A stretch of DNA of 28,849 nt from assembly GCA_900549805.1 (NCBI GenBank), contig URPV01000012.1, positions 1-28,849 of the forward strand. Direction: 5' to 3'. Source of the DNA: an uncultured Veillonella sp. (GTDB lineage: Bacteria; Bacillota; Negativicutes; Veillonellales; Veillonellaceae). This document shows positions 7,053 through 14,434 of the stretch, piece by piece (positions within the stretch are counted from its first letter, which is position 1; each line of letters begins with the position of its first letter). The position numbers and the translations under genes are program-made. The notes under the pieces were generated by a model. The model was not told where the DNA came from. It did not search any database and saw only the letters and a program-made list of their open reading frames with translations.

Positions 7053-9203
7053 CTAAATAGTAATCACACGATCCTCAACATACTCTTTTCCCACTATATC
7101 AATAGTATCTTCATCAGGCTCTATGGAATCTCTGGTAAATATAGTGGGACTATAGATAACCTGCCCCTCTGAAAGCCCATTAGAAGAGGCTTCTAAACTC
7201 TCAATAAAAGGCATGGAATCAGTCGTTACGAACAGGTCTTTGTCATTTAAATATTGTATGATTTTTTGCCCCTTTTGTCCATGGACCACCGCGTAGGAGC
7301 CCTCCTTACCCTCTATATAAAAACTCCCCCTTTCTCCACTTGTATCTAGCCTATGAAAGCTAGATTTTTTTGACTCCCATTGGCCATAGGAAGGGATTAC
7401 ATTAGAGATAACCATAGTGGCCTTATCATAACCATAGGCATGAAGAGCATTTTCTATCGCTTTATAGCTATAGACCTGGTCCCTGTCCGGTTTATTAGAC
7501 AAGAGGACTAGCAATCGATTATCTTCATTAATAATCCAACTAGCAATAACCATCTTCATAGGTATTGTGTGAATAATGGTTCCCTGATGGTGATGGTTAT
7601 AATAAGCCGTGAATACGATCCATAGGGGTATGCATAGGGCTAAAGCAAGGGATACGTAGTTCATGGGCCTATGAATCTGAACCCAATTGGCATAGGCCAC
7701 GCGACAGGTGCTAAGGTATAGAGCTGTTAGAGGCAGTGGTTGTATCCCCGTCCAGAAATAGGCAAAGGGCATATGAGCCAAAGCTTGTATCAGCCAAGAA
7801 TTCAACAGAAGAAGTTCTTTAATAAGCCACCAAAGAGGCTGTAAGGAAAGGCAAATGGATCCTAATAGGCCTAATAAGACAAGTAGTATAACTAAGTCTA
7901 GGATAGGTGCTACTAAGATAGCTGCTAAGAGACTTACTAGGCTGACATAGTGAAAATAGTAGAGTTGTAGCGGTATGATTAGAATTTGTGCAGCCAAGCA
8001 TAAACTTAAGGGAGCTCGCAAGACATGTGGAAGGGTCCCTAGCAATTGATATAAAGGTTTAAAGAAAAGGATAATACCATAGGTAGCCCCAAAAGAAAGT
8101 TGAAAAGATACATCAAAGAGCAAGAATGGATCATAGAGCAAAAGGCCGATTCCGCATAGATGAAGGGCCTGTCTTGCCTGGTAGAGGCGGCCCTCTATAA
8201 GGCCAAAAGCGAGTAAAACGCCCATGAGAAGAGACCTAACTACTGGCGGGTTAAATCCAACCACTAAGGCGTAGGCCATAAGAATAAGCATCACCCCATA
8301 AAGAGCCTTTCTCTTGGTCAAGCCCAATAGTTTCAAAAGGCCATAAGATAGGGCCGATAATAGGGCTATGTGAGACCCTGATACCGATAAGATGTGAATG
8401 AGGCCCGTAAAGGAAAAGGCAGCTAGTAAATCTCCATCCAAGTCATAATAATGTCCACCCAAGACAAGGGAATTAGCGAGATAAGCTAAGTTTTGCGGTA
8501 ATTTTTTATCTAACGTAGCAGAAACATTCCTGTGAATATGCCCGATCCATCTTCGCCAAGATGACCCCTTTCCTTGGGGGTCTACATCTATTGTACCTTC
8601 ATACACCTTAGCTACTAGCTTGTCAGACATAGCTCTGGCTCGTTTATTAATAGTCCCTAAATCTTCTGTTAGATTAGGAAAACGCCCACTACCCTTTACT
8701 AAGACTGGATCGCCCTCATGAACTGCAGCTTGCCCTAGGCTAGTGACCTGGATGGACTGAGCCCCACAAGCAACCCTATAGACCCAATGATTCCCATCTC
8801 TAATAGGATGACCCTCTTCTAGGAGGGTCCCCTTATATATTCTATCCTTACCTACTAATACCTGACTGGAGGCCTGGTAATTTAAGATGAGTGATGTTTG
8901 ATGCTTATAGGCCATTCCAACTAGCAAAAAGGCCATTAGACCATAGACTAGCAACCAGCTTAGATAATCAGTTTTTTGTATTCGTTTAATACCATAAATA
9001 CTGTATAGAACTAGCAAAAAAAGACCCACACTTACTAGGATTACTTCTGGATTTAGTAGGGGATAAAAAGCTCCATAGGCCAGGAGAGTCCCTAGGATGA
9101 TGGATACTAAAAGAGCTCCCCCACACTCCATGAAATCTACGGGCCACCAGAGCCATAGCTTCCTAAGTTGTAACCTTATCTGCAAATTTCTTAAAGACTC
9201 CAT
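7053..9203 (-). CDS. comEC: ComEC/Rec2 competence DNA channel, with degenerate C-terminal domain
   Basis: ComEC forms the inner-membrane channel through which single-stranded DNA enters during transformation. The 716-residue protein has N-terminal membrane segments, a DUF4131-like soluble region (about 100-190) and the Competence domain with IHILSVSGSHIALLSA (near residue 270) and many hydrophobic helices to about 530. The last 170 residues occupy the place of the metallo-beta-lactamase domain. The usual DVGQGD, HxHxDH and GSRxS-type motifs are not seen there, only loosely similar strands such as ATMVISNVIP and LFVTTD. The start at 9203 overlaps comEA by 41 bp; an internal ATG at 9128 is possible but poorly supported. 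Translation is probably coupled to comEA. Confidence 0.88.
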   Translation of the reverse strand: MESLRNLQIRLQLRKLWLWWPVDFMECGGALLVSIILGTLLAYGAFYPLLNPEVILVSVGLFLLVLYSIYGIKRIQKTDYLSWLLVYGLMAFLLVGMAYKHQTSLILNYQASSQVLVGKDRIYKGTLLEEGHPIRDGNHWVYRVACGAQSIQVTSLGQAAVHEGDPVLVKGSGRFPNLTEDLGTINKRARAMSDKLVAKVYEGTIDVDPQGKGSSWRRWIGHIHRNVSATLDKKLPQNLAYLANSLVLGGHYYDLDGDLLAAFSFTGLIHILSVSGSHIALLSALSYGLLKLLGLTKRKALYGVMLILMAYALVVGFNPPVVRSLLMGVLLAFGLIEGRLYQARQALHLCGIGLLLYDPFLLFDVSFQLSFGATYGIILFFKPLYQLLGTLPHVLRAPLSLCLAAQILIIPLQLYYFHYVSLVSLLAAILVAPILDLVILLVLLGLLGSICLSLQPLWWLIKELLLLNSWLIQALAHMPFAYFWTGIQPLPLTALYLSTCRVAYANWVQIHRPMNYVSLALALCIPLWIVFTAYYNHHHQGTIIHTIPMKMVIASWIINEDNRLLVLLSNKPDRDQVYSYKAIENALHAYGYDKATMVISNVIPSYGQWESKKSSFHRLDTSGERGSFYIEGKEGSYAVVHGQKGQKIIQYLNDKDLFVTTDSMPFIESLEASSNGLSEGQVIYSPTIFTRDSIEPDEDTIDIVGKEYVEDRVITI

Positions 9204-9702
9204 CCCCTATGCCCTTAACCTTTTTTAAGTCTTCTATGGCAGTAAAATTCCCATGTTCATTTCTATAGTCTATAATTCGTTTGGCCATGGTAGAACCAAT
9301 ACCTGGCAAGGCATCGAAATCCTTCTCCGAGGCTGTATTGATATTGATCTGGTTCCCTCGCAATAGGCTTTCAGGATTACCGGTGTAATGGAAGGGAATA
9401 TGGATATGGCTACCTGGCTCAACTGGTTCAGCTAGGTTAATCGCTTGTGTGTCTGCATAGGAAACGAGGCCTCCTGCAGACTTTACTAAGTCCCCTAAAG
9501 AAGAGGTAGATTCAATAGCATACAGACCTGGTTTTGCAACCGCTCCCGTAATATAAGCTATGGGACCAGTAGTTGTTTCAACCTGTGATGAAGGCTCCTG
9601 CGGGGGGAGCGGATCATTTGTTATAATAGATTCAAAGGAATAGATGGCTAATGCTAGGCTAATAATTCCACCTATGATAAGTAATACGAGTTTTTTATTC
9701 AT
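9163..9702 (-). CDS. comEA: Competence DNA receptor ComEA
   Basis: ComEA is a membrane-anchored double-stranded-DNA binding protein that passes DNA to ComEC. At 179 residues it shows a single N-terminal membrane anchor (about 4-22) and a proline-rich linker. A SLBB-type domain (about 46-105, GPIAYITGAVAKPGLY) follows. The C-terminal helix-hairpin-helix DNA-binding module (119-179) has ININTASEKDFDALPGIG and KVKGIGDGVF. The ATG is preceded by AGGAGGTG at perfect spacing. It is the first gene of the comEA-comEC-holA-polC unit, and its promoter region holds a nested palindrome. The usual partner comEB is not between comEA and comEC. Confidence 0.94.
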   Translation of the reverse strand: MNKKLVLLIIGGIISLALAIYSFESIITNDPLPPQEPSSQVETTTGPIAYITGAVAKPGLYAIESTSSLGDLVKSAGGLVSYADTQAINLAEPVEPGSHIHIPFHYTGNPESLLRGNQININTASEKDFDALPGIGSTMAKRIIDYRNEHGNFTAIEDLKKVKGIGDGVFKKFADKVTT

Positions 9703-9713
9703 GAAGACACCTC

Positions 9714-9762
9714 CTAGGAATAGGTTCTACTTAGGATTAACAAATCCTACTCTATTTCCTAG
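9714..9762. repeat. Nested inverted repeat in the comEA promoter region
   Basis: The inner perfect palindrome TAGGATTAACAAATCCTA (9732-9749) is flanked by outer arms CTAGGAATAG (9714-9723) and CTATTTCCTAG (9752-9762), which are also complementary except for one extra T. The inner element covers the putative -10 of comEA and the outer left arm touches its ribosome site. It could be a repressor or activator operator. If transcription started further upstream it could be an RNA hairpin masking the ribosome site. Confidence 0.6.
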
Positions 9763-9771
9763 TGCTGTCAA
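9744..9771 (-). promoter_or_regulatory. Probable promoter of comEA-comEC-holA-polC
   Basis: A perfect TTGACA (-35, 9766-9771) is followed after 16 bases by TAGGAT (-10, 9744-9749). The -10 falls inside the palindrome described for this region. Confidence 0.5.
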
Positions 9772-9842
9772 TTTCATGAACCCTATGACAATCTGATTGT
9801 ATACCAATGATTGATAAGCATAGGGTGCTAGGAAGGACTACT

Positions 9843-11075
9843 ATGATTGATACAAATCTATTACAAGAATATGCAAAAACCCTCTTGGCTAATGGCGTAA
9901 ATTTACAAAAGAATCAAATTCTCGTGGTCAATGTGGATGTGGATAACAAGGATTTTGCCCTCATCCTTACTCAAGAAGCCTATAGACTAGGTGCTAAGGA
10001 TGTAGTCGTAAACTGGCGGCATACCCCTATTACGCGGGAACGTCTCCTCCATGCTGATAAAGAGGTCTTGGCCCATCCCGCTAAATGGATACCCGTTTAC
10101 TACCAAGAATGGGTGGACCAAAAAGCGGCCTTTCTCTCCCTCATCTCGGCGAATCCAAAAGCTTTAGCCGGTATACCTACAGACCGCATCTCCCTTCAAT
10201 CACGTAACCTTAATAAGGTTCTCTCCTTCTATCATACGGCTATTATGTCTTCTGGCGTAACCTGGTGTGTAGCCGCAGTAGCGACCCCTCTCTGGGCTAA
10301 ACTACTAGGTTATAAAGGGACGGAAGATGAGCAAGTAGAAGCCCTTTGGCATGAAATTTTCACCCTCTGCCGAATTCATACTGTTAAGGATGACCAAAGA
10401 ATTACCCACCACTTGGAAGCTCTCAAGAAACGAACTAAAGCTCTTAATGATCTAAATCTCAAGGCCTTACACTACACTTGTTCCAATGGTACAGACCTGA
10501 TGGTAGATTTACCGGAAGGCCATCTCTGGCAAGGTGGGGCTGAAGCATCTAAAGACGGCCTTATCTTTAACGCTAATATTCCAACGGAAGAAGTGTTTTC
10601 TGCTCCTCAATGGAATGGAGTTAACGGCACCGTATTTGCTACTAAACCTCTCATTTACCAAGGTAATCCTATCGAAAACTTCTCCATTACCTTTATAAAT
10701 GGAGAAATCGTTGATTATAAGGCGCAGGTAGGACGAGAAATCTTACAAGAACTCATAGAAACCGATGAAGGATCCCACTATTTAGGTGAAGTAGCTCTGG
10801 TAGACCATTACAGCCCTATCAGCCAATCTAATAAAATTTTCTATGAAACGCTCTTTGATGAAAATGCTTCTTGTCATCTAGCAATTGGTGCAGCCTACCC
10901 TACCTGCCTCAAGGACTCCGATGGACTCACCGAGGACCAATTAAAAGAAAAGGGACTCAACCACTCCCTAGCCCATGTGGACTTTATGATTGGCCACCAA
11001 GATATGGATATTGTGGGTATCCAACATGATGGAAAGCAAGTAGATATTATGATAAAAGGCCGCCTTCAATTGTAA
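9843..11075 (+). CDS. M29 family aminopeptidase (AmpS/PepS-like)
   Basis: This cytoplasmic metallo-exopeptidase of about 410 residues removes N-terminal amino acids from peptides. M29 features appear in order: DLPEGHLWQGG, the NIPTEEVFSAP block with a metal-binding Glu, LGEVALV with a second Glu, ETLFDENASCHLAIG with His, and the C-terminal NHSLAHVDFMIG with the HxD pair. The start at 9843 is preferred because AGGAAGGA sits 6 bases before it; an ATG 36 bases upstream lacks a ribosome site. It stands alone on the plus strand between comEA and the dCMP deaminase, and ends at a bidirectional terminator. No functional link to competence is implied. Confidence 0.9.
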   Translation: MIDTNLLQEYAKTLLANGVNLQKNQILVVNVDVDNKDFALILTQEAYRLGAKDVVVNWRHTPITRERLLHADKEVLAHPAKWIPVYYQEWVDQKAAFLSLISANPKALAGIPTDRISLQSRNLNKVLSFYHTAIMSSGVTWCVAAVATPLWAKLLGYKGTEDEQVEALWHEIFTLCRIHTVKDDQRITHHLEALKKRTKALNDLNLKALHYTCSNGTDLMVDLPEGHLWQGGAEASKDGLIFNANIPTEEVFSAPQWNGVNGTVFATKPLIYQGNPIENFSITFINGEIVDYKAQVGREILQELIETDEGSHYLGEVALVDHYSPISQSNKIFYETLFDENASCHLAIGAAYPTCLKDSDGLTEDQLKEKGLNHSLAHVDFMIGHQDMDIVGIQHDGKQVDIMIKGRLQL

Positions 11076-11155
11076 GCTTCTATAAATAACTAGGCCTCTA
11101 GAAAAATAACACTTACAAACCTAAAATAGATTATCTTATTTTACAAACTATACAC

Positions 11156-11199
11156 AAAAAAGATGCTAACCATCCTCTATGATGATTAGCATCTTTTTT
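11156..11199. terminator. Bidirectional terminator between aminopeptidase and dCMP deaminase
   Basis: GATGCTAACCATC pairs with GATGATTAGCATC (one C-A mismatch) around a CTCTAT loop, with six A before and six T after. It serves the converging transcripts on both strands. The remaining parts of the gap 11076-11279 show nothing else recognisable. Confidence 0.88.
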
Positions 11200-11279
11200 A
11201 TAGTCCAGTGGACATATATAATTTTACGAGTAACCATGTACGCTCTTATTAATACTCAAGTCTAATAAGATCTTGTCTC

Positions 11280-11759
11280 TTATAGTTCTATGGTCAAACT
11301 TCTATGACTAGCTTGGTATTGAATAATGGCTACACCGGCGGTCATGAGCATGCGCTTAGAAGCCTGTACCTCTGGTGTATCGGCGTACTTATCTTCCTTG
11401 AAGATAACAGCCTTGATGCCCGCCTGAATAATAGCCTTCGCACATTCATTACAAGGGAAGAGGGTCACATACATCTTAGACCCCTCTAAAGATCCTCCAC
11501 GGTAGTTCAAGATGGCATTTAATTCACTATGGACTGTGTAGAAATACTTATTATCATCCGAACCTTCACGCTCCCAAGAGAAGGTATCATCAGAACAGTT
11601 CCGAGGCATACCATTATAACCAATGGATAAAATTTTATTATCGTCGGACACAATACAAGCCCCCACCTGCGTGTTGGGATCCTTAGATCGTTGGGCCGCC
11701 AATATAGCAACACCCATAAAGTATTCGTCCCAGGAAATATAATTACTGCGTTTTGCCAT
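11280..11759 (-). CDS. comEB: Deoxycytidylate deaminase (ComEB-like)
   Basis: This enzyme deaminates dCMP to dUMP, feeding thymidylate synthesis. The 159-residue protein contains the zinc-deaminase signature HSELNAIL (His and catalytic Glu) and FPCNECAK (two Cys ligands), plus the family's NTQVGACIV and GYNGMPRNCSDD blocks. The ATG is preceded by AGGAAGGATGG. In Bacillus subtilis the homologue comEB lies between comEA and comEC. Here it is near them but on the far side of an oppositely oriented aminopeptidase gene. It follows leuS across a terminator, and no separate promoter was convincing. Confidence 0.92.
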   Translation of the reverse strand: MAKRSNYISWDEYFMGVAILAAQRSKDPNTQVGACIVSDDNKILSIGYNGMPRNCSDDTFSWEREGSDDNKYFYTVHSELNAILNYRGGSLEGSKMYVTLFPCNECAKAIIQAGIKAVIFKEDKYADTPEVQASKRMLMTAGVAIIQYQASHRSLTIEL

Positions 11760-11790
11760 ATTAATCCATCCTTCCTAGGTATAAGCATGA

Positions 11791-11820
11791 TATAAGAAAG
11801 GGGCTATGACTAGCCCCTTT
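11791..11820 (-). terminator. Terminator after leuS
   Basis: On the minus strand AAAGGGGCTA pairs with TAGCCCCTTT around a four-base GTCA loop, followed by a U-rich CTTAT. It begins 4 bases past the leuS stop. The U-tract is short, so some read-through into the dCMP deaminase is plausible. Confidence 0.75.
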
Positions 11821-11823
11821 CTT

Positions 11824-14292
11824 TTATTTAACTACAATGTTAACTAATTTACCAGGAATAATGATGACTTTCACAATGGATTTACCATCAGTAAATTCCT
11901 TAACCCGATCTAGAGCCAAAGCTTGATCTTCCAGAACTTTCTTATCAATAGATACAGGAATGGTTAATTTGTCACGAACCTTACCATTAACTTGAACGGC
12001 AATTTCCACTTCATCCACTGCTAAGGCAGATTCATCGTAGCTAGGCCAGTTTTGTGCATGTACAGAGCCATCAAAACCAACTTGATGCCACAATTCTTCT
12101 GTAATATGTGGTGTGAATGGAGCTAACAAGAGGATGAGGTTTTTCACTAATTCGTTAGCCAACATAGCATTGACGGATTGATTCTTATCAACGTATTGGT
12201 ACATGGCATTAACCAATTCCATGATGCCAGAGATAGCCGTATTGAAGTTAAAACGACCATCTAAATCTTCTGTCACCTTTTTAATGGTTTTATGCAAGAC
12301 CCGACGAAGAGCAGTTTCTTCTTTAGTAAAGTCACCTGCTTGACCATGGGCGCCAAATTGGCTGTATTGGTCAATGATACGCCATACGCGGTTAAGGAAG
12401 CGATAAGACCCCTCTACCCCTTGGTCAGACCAATCTAAGTCGCGGTCTACAGGAGCCGCAAAGAGAATGAAGAGGCGAGCTGTATCAGCGCCGTACTTGT
12501 TGACAATTTCCTCAGGCGATACCACATTGCCCTTGGACTTGGACATTTTGGAACCTTCTTTAAGGACCATACCCTGGGTTAATAGGCCCTTGAATGGTTC
12601 ATTGATATCAACCAAGCCAAGATCGTGAAGAACCTTAGTGAAGAACCGGCTGTAGAGCAAGTGCAAGATGGCATGCTCAATGCCACCAATGTATTGGTCT
12701 ACATTCATCCAATAGTCCGCAACATCCTTATTGAAAGCTTCCTGATTATTCCGTGCATCAGTATAACGCAAGAAATACCAGGAGGAGTCAATGAAGGTAT
12801 CCATGGTATCAGTTTCGCGCTTAGCAGGTCCGCCACACTTAGGACAGGTTGCATCCATAAAGGACTTAGAGGTAGCAATCGGAGAAATAGCACCACCATC
12901 GAATTTTACATCTTCAGGAAGGCGTACTGGCAATTGGTCTTCTGACACCAATTGTTCTCCACACTTGTCACAATAGACAACAGGAATAGGGGCGCCCCAA
13001 TAGCGTTGGCGAGAAATGAGCCAGTCTCGAAGGCGGAAGTTTTTAGTTCCTTGGCCAATCCCCATATCCTCAAATTTAGCTGTTACAGCTTTACGAGCTT
13101 CTTCTGAAGTAAGACCATCAAACTCACCAGAATTAATGAGAATGCCATCGTCATGGTAGGTTTCCCGCCATGTACTCATATCATAGTCCCCATCAGCTGG
13201 TTGGATGACAGGTTTTACAGGTAAGTCATATTTTTGGGCGAACTGCCAGTCGCGAGAATCGTGAGCTGGAGATCCCATAACAGCGCCTGTGCCATAGTCT
13301 ACGAGAACATAGTTTGCAATCCAAATAGGAACATCTTGGCCAGTTAATGGATGTTTAGCATAGGAACCAGTAAACATACCTTCCTTAGGAGCCTCTGTAG
13401 ACGTACGGTCGATATCAGACATATTGCGCATACGGGTAATAAAAGCATCCAAATCGGACTTATTAGGAGCGTCCTTGATGAGGGCTTCCACATATGGATG
13501 TTCTGGTGCCAATACGATATAGGATACACCGTAAATAGTATCTACACGAGTTGTATAGACTGCAATTCTTTGGTCGATAGAAGGCACGTCAAATGAGAAT
13601 TGAGTCCCTGTAGAACGGCCAATCCAGTTCCTTTGCATAGCCTTAACCCGTTCAGGCCAACCATCCAAGCTATCCAAATCATCTAAGAGGCGGTCTGCAT
13701 AGTCCGTGATTTTAAGGAACCATTGAGATAAATCTTTTTTCTCAACAGGATTATCACAGCGCCAGCAGAGGCCGTCGATAACTTGTTCATTAGCCAATAC
13801 GGTATGGCAGGTTTCACACCAATTAACCTTAGCCTCTTTCTTATAAGCCAGGCCTTTTTTATAGAATTGTTCAAAGAGCCATTGGGTCCACTTGTAATAA
13901 TCTTCCTTACAGGTAGCTACTTCTCGATCCCAATCATAGGAAAGCCCCAAGGACATTTGTTGGCGCTTCATATTTTCAATATTGGAAAGGGTCCAATCTT
14001 TAGGCGCGATACCATGTTTAATAGCAGCGTTTTCTGCAGGCATACCAAAGGAGTCCCAACCCATTGGGTGCAAGACATTAAAGCCCTTCATCTTTTTAAA
14101 ACGAGCCACTACGTCACCAATGGAATAGTTACGAACGTGACCCATGTGGAGGTTACCGGATGGATAAGGGAACATTTCAAGTACATAGTACTTTTCCTTA
14201 TTCTTGTCCAAATCAGTTTTGAATGCCTTATCAGCAAGCCACTGCTTTTGCCATTTCTTTTCAATATCCTGGGCGTTATATTTTTCTTGCAT
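11824..14292 (-). CDS. leuS: Leucyl-tRNA synthetase
   Basis: Class I synthetase that charges tRNA-Leu. All 822 residues are present. The HIGH-type motif is HMGH at 49-52 within PSGNLHMGHVRN, and KMSKS is at 582-586. Between them lie the editing (CP1) domain (TSTEAPKEGMF and DSRDWQFA regions) and two CxxC pairs of the zinc module. The C-terminal extension domain ends KVIIIPGKLVNIVVK. The ATG has GGAGG 8-9 bases upstream. The gene has its own promoter and terminator. A hairpin lies in the leader but no T-box sequence was found. Confidence 0.97.
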   Translation of the reverse strand: MQEKYNAQDIEKKWQKQWLADKAFKTDLDKNKEKYYVLEMFPYPSGNLHMGHVRNYSIGDVVARFKKMKGFNVLHPMGWDSFGMPAENAAIKHGIAPKDWTLSNIENMKRQQMSLGLSYDWDREVATCKEDYYKWTQWLFEQFYKKGLAYKKEAKVNWCETCHTVLANEQVIDGLCWRCDNPVEKKDLSQWFLKITDYADRLLDDLDSLDGWPERVKAMQRNWIGRSTGTQFSFDVPSIDQRIAVYTTRVDTIYGVSYIVLAPEHPYVEALIKDAPNKSDLDAFITRMRNMSDIDRTSTEAPKEGMFTGSYAKHPLTGQDVPIWIANYVLVDYGTGAVMGSPAHDSRDWQFAQKYDLPVKPVIQPADGDYDMSTWRETYHDDGILINSGEFDGLTSEEARKAVTAKFEDMGIGQGTKNFRLRDWLISRQRYWGAPIPVVYCDKCGEQLVSEDQLPVRLPEDVKFDGGAISPIATSKSFMDATCPKCGGPAKRETDTMDTFIDSSWYFLRYTDARNNQEAFNKDVADYWMNVDQYIGGIEHAILHLLYSRFFTKVLHDLGLVDINEPFKGLLTQGMVLKEGSKMSKSKGNVVSPEEIVNKYGADTARLFILFAAPVDRDLDWSDQGVEGSYRFLNRVWRIIDQYSQFGAHGQAGDFTKEETALRRVLHKTIKKVTEDLDGRFNFNTAISGIMELVNAMYQYVDKNQSVNAMLANELVKNLILLLAPFTPHITEELWHQVGFDGSVHAQNWPSYDESALAVDEVEIAVQVNGKVRDKLTIPVSIDKKVLEDQALALDRVKEFTDGKSIVKVIIIPGKLVNIVVK

Positions 14293-14321
14293 GCCCTAGC
14301 CTCCTAACACAATATATAAAC

Positions 14322-14340
14322 CGGTCACATTGGGTGTCCG
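14322..14340 (-). promoter_or_regulatory. Inverted repeat in the leuS leader
   Basis: CGGTCAC and GTGTCCG form a 7-base stem with one mismatch around a five-base loop. It lies about 15-30 bases after the expected transcript start and 30 bases before the start codon. It is not a T-box and not followed by a U-run, so its function is unknown; chance is possible. Confidence 0.35.
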
Positions 14341-14361
14341 ATGAGTAAACAATTACATAAT

Positions 14362-14391
14362 ATTATAGTACTGAAAGCCATTTAGAGTCAA
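14362..14391 (-). promoter_or_regulatory. Probable leuS promoter
   Basis: On the minus strand TTGACT and TATAAT are separated by 18 bases, a strong housekeeping-type match, about 70 bases before the start codon. Confidence 0.7.
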
Positions 14392-14417
14392 TAAAAGCCC
14401 CTATTTCTAGGGGCTTT
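14392..14417 (-). terminator. Terminator after the GH18 gene
   Basis: On the minus strand AAAGCCCCTA pairs with TAGGGGCTTT around GAAA, then TTATT. It starts 18 bases past the stop of the GH18-type gene and abuts the leuS -35. Confidence 0.85.
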
Positions 14418-14434
14418 CCATAGATTCCTATAGA

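Noticed and set aside
11219..11231. Twelve-base TAATTTTACGAG shared with 17435-17446 as a possible uptake signal
   Set aside because: Only two copies next to terminators; a match of this length between two places is expected by chance in a window of this size.
14293..14434. T-box riboswitch before leuS
   Set aside because: No T-box consensus or antiterminator pairing is present in the region.
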